Positions 1-5,231 of a stretch of DNA of 17,323 nt are shown piece after piece. The translations under genes were made by a program, and so were the position numbers. Origin of the DNA: Kordiimonadaceae bacterium. GTDB lineage: Bacteria; Pseudomonadota; Alphaproteobacteria; Sphingomonadales; Kordiimonadaceae. The DNA is taken from contig JABABO010000333.1 in NCBI GenBank assembly GCA_014238195.1, positions 1-17,323 of the forward strand, written 5' to 3'. Numbering within the stretch: position 1 is the stretch's first letter; each line of letters begins with the position of its first letter. The notes beneath the pieces are model-generated. The model worked only from the letters and a program-made list of their open reading frames with translations. It did no database searches and was not told the DNA's origin.

Positions 1-281
1 ATAATGATATGCTCATGAACGTCTCATCACCTGCCGCCGATATGACCATGATCCACGGCAGCAGTGAAAACGAGGGCATTATGCAAATGCACCATATGGA
101 TACTATTTCCATCCGCAAAGGTCATAGCTTTTCTATGGTGCCTGGGGCCTATCATATTATGTTGATGCGGCTTACAAAACCATTACAAAAAGGCAGTAGT
201 ATTCCCTTAAAATTAACTTTTGAAAAATCAGGCACCTACATTATTGAGGTTCCTGTCACCGATATGATGGGTTTACATTAG
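1..281 (+). CDS. PCu(A)C-family periplasmic copper chaperone, 3' part (5' end outside window)
   Basis: The frame is open from base 3 (codons N, D before the first ATG at 9), so the gene begins upstream and only about 92 C-terminal residues are present. Counting from the ATG at 9, H16, M27, H49 and M51 fit the family's Cu(I) site H-x10-M-x21-H-x-M exactly, and the segment around PGAYHIMLM is the family signature. Such proteins carry Cu(I) in the periplasm and deliver it for cytochrome oxidase CuA assembly or copper handling. The signal peptide and first strand lie outside the window. It ends with TAG at 279-281. Nothing links it functionally to the cassette that follows, and it is probably the chromosomal gene flanking that cassette. 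Confidence 0.9.
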   Translation, partial: NDMLMNVSSPAADMTMIHGSSENEGIMQMHHMDTISIRKGHSFSMVPGAYHIMLMRLTKPLQKGSSIPLKLTFEKSGTYIIEVPVTDMMGLH

Positions 282-370
282 AATAAAGTGCTGATGATTT
301 AATTCAATTTTCTAGGTTGTCGCTTTGGCATAAAAGTCTGACAGTTCTCTCTAATTTCTAAATATACGGG

Positions 371-407
371 CCTGCACCCTTTAAATTCATCCCCTTAAAA
401 GTGCAGG
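371..407. repeat. Imperfect inverted repeat CCTGCAC...GTGCAGG
   Basis: CCTGCAC (371-377) and GTGCAGG (401-407) are exact complements. Inner TTTAA/TTAAA bases can extend the stem around a short loop. No T-run follows on the plus strand, so a canonical intrinsic terminator is not supported. It could still be a processing or transcript-end structure for the upstream copper chaperone gene, or a protein-binding site. Confidence 0.45.
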
Positions 408-459
408 ACATCAACTTCTTTCGGGCTATTACCCATTTCATCAATACTATAGCGAGACC

Positions 460-529
460 ATGAATAATGCTTTTATTCATTGAGAAGTCGAACCGTAATA
501 AAATCAGATCAATGAATAATGCGTTCATT
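460..529. promoter_or_regulatory. Two related palindromes sharing ATGAATAATGC
   Basis: The first site is ATGAATAA (460-467) paired with TTATTCAT (473-480). The second is AATGAA (511-516) paired with TTCATT (524-529). Both contain the 11-mer ATGAATAATGC (460-470 and 512-522), so this is a direct repeat of a palindrome spaced 52 bp, about five helical turns. That layout is typical of tandem operators for a dimeric repressor (TetR-type operators often look like this). No such repressor gene is in the window, so the cognate protein is unknown. Confidence 0.4.
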
Positions 530-653
530 AGTCATTCAGCTCCCTAGGGATACTTTGAGCCGACCCAAAGACTTATGGTCAAATAAGATGATCAAAGTTC
601 GCACCATTTGGCCATGGTAAAATATCAAATATTCTATTCAACCTAAAAGAAAG

Positions 654-681
654 TTGACAATGTCAGATAATTTACTATATA
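654..681 (+). promoter_or_regulatory. Sigma70-type promoter of the four-gene cassette
   Basis: A perfect -35 TTGACA (654-659) is followed after 16 bp by TATATA (676-681). Transcription would start near 688-690, shortly before the Shine-Dalgarno GGAG (693-696) and the ATG at 704. The leader is therefore very short. This is the only good promoter in front of the cassette. Confidence 0.6.
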
Positions 682-690
682 TACCTGACA
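661..690. promoter_or_regulatory. Inverted-repeat operator overlapping the cassette promoter
   Basis: TGTCAG (661-666) and CTGACA (685-690) are exact inverted repeats, with partial further symmetry (TGTCAGATA against TGTCAGGTA on the other strand). The left arm abuts the -35 and the right arm lies at the likely start site, so the -10 sits between them. A bound dimer would block RNA polymerase. The natural candidate ligand is the XRE-type HTH protein encoded as the third gene of this operon, giving autorepression. That assignment is inference. Confidence 0.5.
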
Positions 691-703
691 TCGGAGATTC
701 ATA

Positions 704-1282
704 ATGAGTGACGGCCCCCTATACTGCCCAAAAATGTCCAAGCCATGCCAGAAGCTCGCAGACTCTTGCGAAAACGATGCCTTTAGGATTGAAGAACGCG
801 TTGAGCATATGAAGCAATTAATATTATATCTGATGATAAAAGAGGGAGGCGAAACAACTGTGAAAGTGATCAAACTTACGTTTTCTTTACTGGATGGCGA
901 TTTATTTCAAGACAATCGGGCTGAGGCTTTAGAGGCAATGAGAAATCAAATACCCAACACTGCTCTAGCTCAATCAATCTTAGACAATATTATTGAGCTC
1001 ACTCGTGATGGATATTCAGAAATCCAAGCAGAAGAGATAGGGTTAGAGAACAGCATAAAGAGCAGAATCAAAAGTGAGGGCCGAGGCATCAATGAACTTT
1101 ATTCGGACCGTAATAAAGTATCGCAAGGTATAGCTGCTAAGGTAGCCGACAACCTTGACTGTGCTCTTATCAAATTTGATACTTATGCTTTCGCAAAAAA
1201 CCTGATAAAAAATGGCTCTCAGAGCGTTCTAAAAAACAGCAAGAAAAAGGAAAAATCGCTAGAGAAAGGGCCACCAATGTGA
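704..1282 (+). CDS. Unrecognised 192-aa protein, first gene of the QueC-like/ImmA/PIN cassette
   Basis: I do not recognise a family. The ATG is supported by GGAG at 693-696, 7 nt upstream, and by the promoter just before it. The N-terminus has three evenly spaced cysteines, C8, C15 and C22 (C-x6-C-x6-C), which could bind a metal or form a disulfide. The middle, about residues 25-130, looks mainly helical, acidic and soluble, without a signal peptide or membrane segment. The last 20 residues are lysine-rich (KNSKKKEK), so may touch nucleic acid or another protein. Its stop TGA overlaps the start of the QueC-like gene, so the two are translationally coupled and probably act together. It occupies the place where multi-gene defence systems often encode a specificity or target subunit, but that is only a positional guess. 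Confidence 0.75.
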   Translation: MSDGPLYCPKMSKPCQKLADSCENDAFRIEERVEHMKQLILYLMIKEGGETTVKVIKLTFSLLDGDLFQDNRAEALEAMRNQIPNTALAQSILDNIIELTRDGYSEIQAEEIGLENSIKSRIKSEGRGINELYSDRNKVSQGIAAKVADNLDCALIKFDTYAFAKNLIKNGSQSVLKNSKKKEKSLEKGPPM

Positions 1283-2652
1283 TGATTACAGTTCGCCCAC
1301 ACAACCCGCCTGACACAAAAATCTTTGTCGGCTACGACGAAAAAGGCGTACCAGATGGCTGGGAATTTTGTCTAATTGGCGAAAACATTACTTTTGATAT
1401 AGAAGCACTTGCGTCCTATTTTTTTAAGGATAAAAGCGACCTCTCCTACGATGCTTTTATGCTTGCTGCGGCAGTTGAATATTGTGATTGCTATCAAAAA
1501 CGCCCCATAGGATGGTCCCGCAAATTCACACTGAATATTCCTGTATCTAACCCTGAAAAATGGAATGATCCAAAGGGGAATGACCTTCTAATTAAAGCGC
1601 TCCTTATCCTCACCGGCGACATATGGCACATTCAATTTCGCACAAGAAACACTGATGTTAATTGGCCCGATCAAGCGGCCTTAAATTTACCCACAAGTTC
1701 AAAAGCAGTGATAGCCTTTAGTGACGGCATGGATTCTTTAGCTGTGGGTAAACTTAGTAAGCTGGAATTGGGCGAAGGTTTAGTGCAATTAAGACTAGGC
1801 AAGAAAAAGCAAGATAAACAAGCCCCTTTTATTGCGATCCCTTTTGGCACAAATTTACCTAAACGCAAAAAGAAGAATGCTGAAACAAGTGGTAGATCAA
1901 GGGGCTTCAAGTTTGCGATACTCAGTATTGTGGCTTCCCTACTGTCAAAAACCTCAAGAATAATAGTACCCGAAAGTGGTCAAGGCGCACTAGGACCTGC
2001 CCTTGTAACAGTGAGCCGAATACACAAGGATTATAGAAATCATCCATTCTTTTTTCAAACTATGAAAGAGCTGGCTTCTAGCCTTCTTAGCGTTGATGTA
2101 TCTTTTGAAATTCCTAGAATATGGCATACAAAAGGTGAGACATTAAAGAAGTATATAGAACATACACATGAAGCCGATAAATGGCTAGACACACGCTCAT
2201 GTTGGAGAGATGCTCGTTTTGTTTCTATTAATGGAAAAAAGAAGCAATGTGGGATTTGCGCTGCTTGCTTACTCCGCCGCATGAGTGTACATGCAGCAGG
2301 ATTATTAGAGCCAGATGATCACTACGTCTGGCACGATCTTACAGTTGATAATTTTGAGAATGGTTCAATTATTCCATACGATAAGCTACGCGGTAAAGCC
2401 GCTTACTTAAAATATGGAAGAGCTGCCGTTCGTCACTTAAGAGACTTAGCCTATCTAAATGATCCAAGTAATTTGAACATAAATGCAGGCCAGATAGCTC
2501 AAGCCCATCAAATGGATAAACAAGACGTGATGACTAAGCAAAATCTATTATTAGAAAAACATAAGCATGAATGGGAAACCTTTCTAACGTCACTTGGGCC
2601 TCAATCTTTCATTACAATGTGGGCTAATGCTGGGGGTCGCAATGTTACATGA
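1279..2652 (+). CDS. QueC-like PP-loop protein, QatC-related
   Basis: Residues 145-156 form a PP-loop ATP-pyrophosphatase motif, FSDGMDSLA, with S148-D-G-M-D-S153 in place of the usual SGGxDS. C308, C324, C327 and C330 (C-x15-C-G-x-C-x2-C, then LRR) match the C-terminal zinc site of QueC, which makes preQ0 from carboxy-deazaguanine, ATP and ammonia. At 457 residues it is about twice housekeeping QueC (roughly 220-240), with about 140 extra N-terminal residues and a C-terminal tail. The central SGRSRGFKFA segment and the PESGQGALGP and NHPFF patches resemble QatC, the QueC-like member of the Qat defence system. The start is GTG 1279 (AAAGGG 8 nt upstream) or ATG 1282; both overlap the previous stop. 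I infer an adenylating enzyme acting on a deazaguanine or a protein partner rather than queuosine synthesis. Confidence 0.85.
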   Translation: MMITVRPHNPPDTKIFVGYDEKGVPDGWEFCLIGENITFDIEALASYFFKDKSDLSYDAFMLAAAVEYCDCYQKRPIGWSRKFTLNIPVSNPEKWNDPKGNDLLIKALLILTGDIWHIQFRTRNTDVNWPDQAALNLPTSSKAVIAFSDGMDSLAVGKLSKLELGEGLVQLRLGKKKQDKQAPFIAIPFGTNLPKRKKKNAETSGRSRGFKFAILSIVASLLSKTSRIIVPESGQGALGPALVTVSRIHKDYRNHPFFFQTMKELASSLLSVDVSFEIPRIWHTKGETLKKYIEHTHEADKWLDTRSCWRDARFVSINGKKKQCGICAACLLRRMSVHAAGLLEPDDHYVWHDLTVDNFENGSIIPYDKLRGKAAYLKYGRAAVRHLRDLAYLNDPSNLNINAGQIAQAHQMDKQDVMTKQNLLLEKHKHEWETFLTSLGPQSFITMWANAGGRNVT

Positions 2653-3820
2653 CACTATAAACCCGATAGAACTTGGTGAGAAACTTCGACGCGCCAGAGA
2701 GAGCGTTCCAATAACCCAAGCAAATGCGGCTCGTCATGTTGACGTCGCAAGAACGACTTTGGTGGCCCTTGAAAAAGGGCAACGAAAAATTAAATTTTCC
2801 GAACTTAAGCGATTAGCTAATCTGTATAACACGTCAGTCAACACTCTGCTGCGCGAAGACGCTATTCATGTTGATTTAGTGCCGCGTTTTAGAAAACAAA
2901 TCGCTTCGCACAATAACATCGGTGAAGAAGCTGCAAACATTATGTCTCAGCTTGCAAAGGCTGAAGTTGAACTTGAGGACACTCTTGGAATAGCTCATAC
3001 CCGCAATTACCCGCCTGAGCGTCGATTATTACCTGGAGACGTCACAAAACAAGCCGAACAAGACTCTTTAGAACTAAGACAATGGCTCGGATTAGGCCAC
3101 AGCCCCATTCAAGACATTATGAGTATTATTGAGCTCGATCTAGGAATCAGGCTATATGTTAAAAAATTGAATAGTAAAATATCTGGCCTATTTGCTTATG
3201 AGAAATCCCTAGGGGCTTGCATCCTTTTAAATGGCAATCATCGAAAAGATAGGCGCACCCATACCGCAGCACATGAATTAGGGCACTTCATCAGCACAAG
3301 AAACAAGCCTGAAGTTTATTTTGAAGATGATACTTTCTCGTCTAGAGAAGAAAAATATGCAGATGCTTTTGCTCGTTCATTCCTAATGCCATCCAGAGCT
3401 ATCCTGAAAAAATTTCAAGACGTGACCGCAGGGGCTTCTAACTTCACCAGAAGACATATCATAATTATTGCGCATACTTTTGGTGTTTCAAGACAATCTG
3501 TGGTTTATAGGCTAGAAGAATTGAAAGCCGTTAGAAAAGGCACTTGGCAATGGTTTTACAACAATGGTGGCATCACTGATAAACAAGTAATAGAAGTATT
3601 AGGGGATAGAGCCCCCAATAACAGGGACCAGTCAAAAGCAGAGCAGCCGACAACCTTCCGATTAAACTCGCTCATTTGCCAAGCTTGGCAAGAGGAGATT
3701 CTTAGCGAAGGACAGTTAACCACACTGGTTGGAATTAATCGTCATGAATTGAGAGAAATATTAGATAACCATAATCTAGATGGGAGTGACGCAGACAATG
3801 CACCATCATTCTTTGACTGA
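2642..3820 (+). CDS. XRE-family HTH regulator fused to ImmA/IrrE zinc metallopeptidase
   Basis: Of 392 residues, about 9-71 form an XRE/Cro-type helix-turn-helix (ending in NTSVNTLLRE). From about 150 onward there is an ImmA/IrrE-like (COG2856) domain with H211-E-L-G-H215 and, after a gap, E237 in EKYADAFA..FLMP, the expected third zinc ligand. The remaining C-terminus (about 270-392) has a VSRQSVVYRLEEL segment common in this family and an unassigned tail. Known relatives either cleave a repressor (ImmA/ImmR, IrrE-PprI/DdrO) or are one-protein repressors. Here both halves are in one chain, so stress-triggered self-cleavage and derepression is plausible. I chose ATG 2642, which has GGGGG 5 nt upstream and overlaps the preceding gene by 11 nt, over an in-frame ATG at 2594 lying deep inside that gene. 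Confidence 0.88.
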   Translation: MLHDTINPIELGEKLRRARESVPITQANAARHVDVARTTLVALEKGQRKIKFSELKRLANLYNTSVNTLLREDAIHVDLVPRFRKQIASHNNIGEEAANIMSQLAKAEVELEDTLGIAHTRNYPPERRLLPGDVTKQAEQDSLELRQWLGLGHSPIQDIMSIIELDLGIRLYVKKLNSKISGLFAYEKSLGACILLNGNHRKDRRTHTAAHELGHFISTRNKPEVYFEDDTFSSREEKYADAFARSFLMPSRAILKKFQDVTAGASNFTRRHIIIIAHTFGVSRQSVVYRLEELKAVRKGTWQWFYNNGGITDKQVIEVLGDRAPNNRDQSKAEQPTTFRLNSLICQAWQEEILSEGQLTTLVGINRHELREILDNHNLDGSDADNAPSFFD

Positions 3821-4421
3821 TCCAAATATACCGTTAATAGTAGATACTAGTGTCATTATAAATTTAGTCGCCAGCGGAATTCCAGAACAGATTTTAGCAA
3901 ATATCAGTAATCCTATTTATATAGTTGATGCAGTCTTGCCTGAGTTAAATAGTGGTAATTGCAAAGGACGCCGTGATGCTGAAGTGCTCGGCAAGCTTTT
4001 GAGAGACAACATTGTATCTTGTGTTTCACTAAATGATCAGGCATGGGAGCAATTTGGTCAAATGGTTTCTGGTCGTGCAAAAACCTCATTGGATGATGGT
4101 GAAGCAGCGACATTAGCATATTGTGCTATTCATAATACAGTCCCTGTGATTGATGAAAGAAAGGCCAATAATTTTTGTAAAGAGAACTATCAATATCTGA
4201 AACCAATAAGTTCAGCCGCTATGTTTCGAATAGCAGAGAAACCCATGTTAAAGCAAAAACTGAGTATTAGTGAGGCAGTATTCAACGCACTCACTATGGG
4301 ACGCATGTTTGTTATGCCTCATCACCTAGATTGGATTGTTAAAATCATTGGCCCTGAAAAAGCCGTTAATTATAATAGCATTTCAAAACGCTCAAGAAGA
4401 TTTTTGTTACCGACAGCATAA
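3798..4421 (+). CDS. PIN-domain nuclease, last gene of the cassette
   Basis: This 207-aa protein shows the PIN acidic set: D16 (IVDTSVIINL), E49 (LPELN), D100 and E102 (LDDGEAATLA) and D119 (VIDERKA), so a metal-dependent RNase fold with intact catalytic residues. PIN proteins are often toxins or defence effectors that cut tRNA, rRNA or mRNA. It is longer than VapC (about 130 aa): residues after about 140 form an extra C-terminal part, probably helical. The gene overlaps the HTH-ImmA gene by 23 nt, so its output is tied to that regulator. ATG 3798 has GGGAG 11 nt upstream. ATG 3780 in the same frame is possible and would give an N-terminal Met-Gly. No small VapB-like antitoxin is present; the HTH-ImmA protein is the obvious control partner. 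Confidence 0.85.
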   Translation: MHHHSLTDPNIPLIVDTSVIINLVASGIPEQILANISNPIYIVDAVLPELNSGNCKGRRDAEVLGKLLRDNIVSCVSLNDQAWEQFGQMVSGRAKTSLDDGEAATLAYCAIHNTVPVIDERKANNFCKENYQYLKPISSAAMFRIAEKPMLKQKLSISEAVFNALTMGRMFVMPHHLDWIVKIIGPEKAVNYNSISKRSRRFLLPTA

Positions 4422-4542
4422 ACATATAATGGTTGCAAATTATCATACCTTTAGCCATAAATCATCAAAAGGGGCCCCGCATGACTGGATGAACTTTGGG
4501 GTCTAGGTCAGAGAACAGCTCATTTAAAATCAGTTGGTTGTT

Positions 4543-5094
4543 TTAGCCATCAGTTTTATTCACGACCTCAGCATACAGGGATTTTTGCTGGTCATTTTGG
4601 CGCACTTTAAACGAAGCTTCAAAATGACGAAGAGCCACCTCCTTAACAGGTGCTGGGTGAGGCGCTCTTTTGATCAAGTGGGCATCAAAAAGTATCGGTA
4701 ACTGTTCAACGGTTAAACGGAAGTCACGTTCATGATTAACGTTAGCCAATTTCTGGATAGCCCATTTCTGGATAGACAGTGAAACAATTTGAATTTGACG
4801 CGGCATTAACAGGGCCGACTGCGGGAAAACACGTATCATGCAGGGTTTCAATGTTTTGCCCGTTTCTAAGGGTCCTGCTGCATGGGTCTTAAAGACTGCA
4901 TGGGTCTTAAAGACTAGGGCGATGGGTTTTTCGCTCGTGTTACTCACCTGAAATTCAAGGGTATCCTTCCATTGATTCTGCAAAGCTAATCGGATTGGTT
5001 TGAAAGAATATTCCTCAGCGTAAGCTGGCAGTATACCTATGAGGGATGCTAGACTGACTATCACTAGGGCGAAATAACGGGTTAAAAAACTCAT
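4543..5094 (-). CDS. PapD-like (COG3121) periplasmic chaperone, short and possibly degraded
   Basis: A signal peptide (MSFLTRYFAL...AYA, cleavage near residue 26) is followed by an immunoglobulin-like N-terminal chaperone domain: NTSEKPIALVF and IRVFPQSALLMPRQIQIVSL match the PapD/CsuC pattern of a P-x-x-x-x-x-P-x-x-x-Q strand. Such proteins cap fimbrial subunits before usher assembly. At 183 residues it is shorter than usual (about 225-250) and stops within the second domain (AEVVNKTDG). After the TAA at 4543-4545 the same frame stays open for 25 more codons to TGA at 4465-4467, so a nonsense mutation is possible. Two in-frame micro-duplications (4746-4775, 4878-4915) also suggest drift. No usher or pilin gene is nearby. 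ATG 5094 has AAGGAG 6 nt upstream, inside a hairpin. Confidence 0.7.
   Translation of the reverse strand: MSFLTRYFALVIVSLASLIGILPAYAEEYSFKPIRLALQNQWKDTLEFQVSNTSEKPIALVFKTHAVFKTHAAGPLETGKTLKPCMIRVFPQSALLMPRQIQIVSLSIQKWAIQKLANVNHERDFRLTVEQLPILFDAHLIKRAPHPAPVKEVALRHFEASFKVRQNDQQKSLYAEVVNKTDG
4746..4775. repeat. 15-bp imperfect tandem duplication in the chaperone gene
   Basis: CCAATTTCTGGATAG (4746-4760) is followed directly by CCCATTTCTGGATAG (4761-4775), 14 of 15 bases identical. On the coding strand it duplicates five codons in frame, seen as IQKWAIQKL in the protein. It is typical of replication slippage. Confidence 0.8.
4878..4915. repeat. 18-bp perfect tandem duplication in the chaperone gene
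   Basis: The unit GCATGGGTCTTAAAGACT occurs at 4880-4897 and again at 4898-4915, with the identity extending two bases to the left, 38 bp in all. It duplicates six codons in frame, giving VFKTHAVFKTHA. The identity is perfect, so the duplication is recent or maintained, and the locus could expand or contract by slippage. Confidence 0.9.
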
Positions 5095-5102
5095 GGAATT
5101 CT

Positions 5103-5143
5103 CCTTGGTATATACACAAGGAACTGCAAACTATATACCAAGG
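5103..5143 (-). promoter_or_regulatory. 12-bp leader hairpin covering the chaperone Shine-Dalgarno
   Basis: CCTTGGTATATA (5103-5114) and TATATACCAAGG (5132-5143) are perfect inverted repeats around a 17-nt loop. In the minus-strand transcript the 3' arm ends in CCAAGG, which includes four bases of the AAGGAG Shine-Dalgarno (5106-5101) serving the ATG at 5094. Folding would hide the ribosome site. The loop contains UCCUUG, which could instead pair with CAAGGA, giving a second, mutually exclusive blocked state. It may be a thermosensor, a protein- or small-RNA-controlled switch, or a DNA operator read as a dyad. Confidence 0.6.
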
Positions 5144-5170
5144 CTGTAATTTTTATAACTAACTGATTTT

Positions 5171-5176
5171 ATTATA
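5171..5176 (-). promoter_or_regulatory. Possible -10 element of the chaperone gene
   Basis: On the minus strand TATAAT (5176-5171) lies about 77 nt ahead of the ATG. The hexamer 17 bp upstream (TTTAGC) is a poor -35 match. The 132-bp gap from the end of the REC-HPt gene makes a separate promoter likely, but this element is only a candidate. Confidence 0.3.
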
Positions 5177-5210
5177 TTAATTATGAATGTGATGCTAAAT
5201 TCTATTGCAA

Positions 5211-5231
5211 AATGAAACGATGTTTTTCATT
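5211..5231 (-). terminator. Weak hairpin at the end of the polysaccharide operon
   Basis: AATGAAA (5211-5217) and TTTCATT (5225-5231) form a 7-bp AT-rich stem with a 7-nt loop. It overlaps the stop codon of the REC-HPt gene and is followed only by TTGC on the minus strand. It is where a terminator would be expected but is too weak to call firmly, so readthrough into the chaperone gene is possible. Confidence 0.25.

Larger units (their letters stand above)
282..703. other. Non-coding stretch between the copper chaperone gene and the four-gene cassette
   Basis: There is no credible gene here on either strand; the minus-strand frame at 643-873 is a shadow of the next gene. The stretch is AT-rich and full of dyad symmetry: an imperfect hairpin at 371-407, two related TGAATAATGC palindromes at 460-480 and 511-529, and a promoter/operator at 654-690. 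I see no U-tract terminator after the chaperone gene and no integrase or transposase remnant. The density of symmetric elements suggests regulatory DNA, an insertion boundary, or both. Confidence 0.6.

Noticed and set aside
371..407. Intrinsic terminator for the copper chaperone gene
   Set aside because: The stem is reasonable but it is followed by ACATCAAC, not a T-run. I keep it only as an inverted repeat.
282..703. Mobile-element boundary or attachment site for the cassette
   Set aside because: No integrase, transposase, tRNA gene or matching direct repeat on the other side of the cassette could be found by eye.
2594..2641. Longer N-terminus for the HTH-ImmA protein from ATG 2594
   Set aside because: It would lie inside the QueC-like coding region with no Shine-Dalgarno of its own. 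ATG 2642 has GGGGG 5 nt upstream and places the HTH normally.
1279..2652. Classical queuosine gene queC
   Set aside because: The length, the altered loop S-D-G-M-D-S, the large N-terminal extension and the absence of queD, queE or queF neighbours do not fit housekeeping QueC.
704..4421. A Qat, type IV CBASS or Dpd system
   Set aside because: Only the QueC-like component is shared. There is no QatA-like ATPase, TatD nuclease, CD-NTase or TGT-like protein in the window.
3798..4421. Plain VapBC toxin-antitoxin pair
   Set aside because: The PIN protein is too long for VapC and no small antitoxin precedes it. The neighbour is a 392-aa HTH-peptidase.
4471..4503. Bidirectional terminator between the converging PIN and chaperone genes (GGGGCCCC and nearby GGGG)
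   Set aside because: The possible stem is only 6 bp with a wobble and a loop of about 19 nt, and no T-run follows on either strand.
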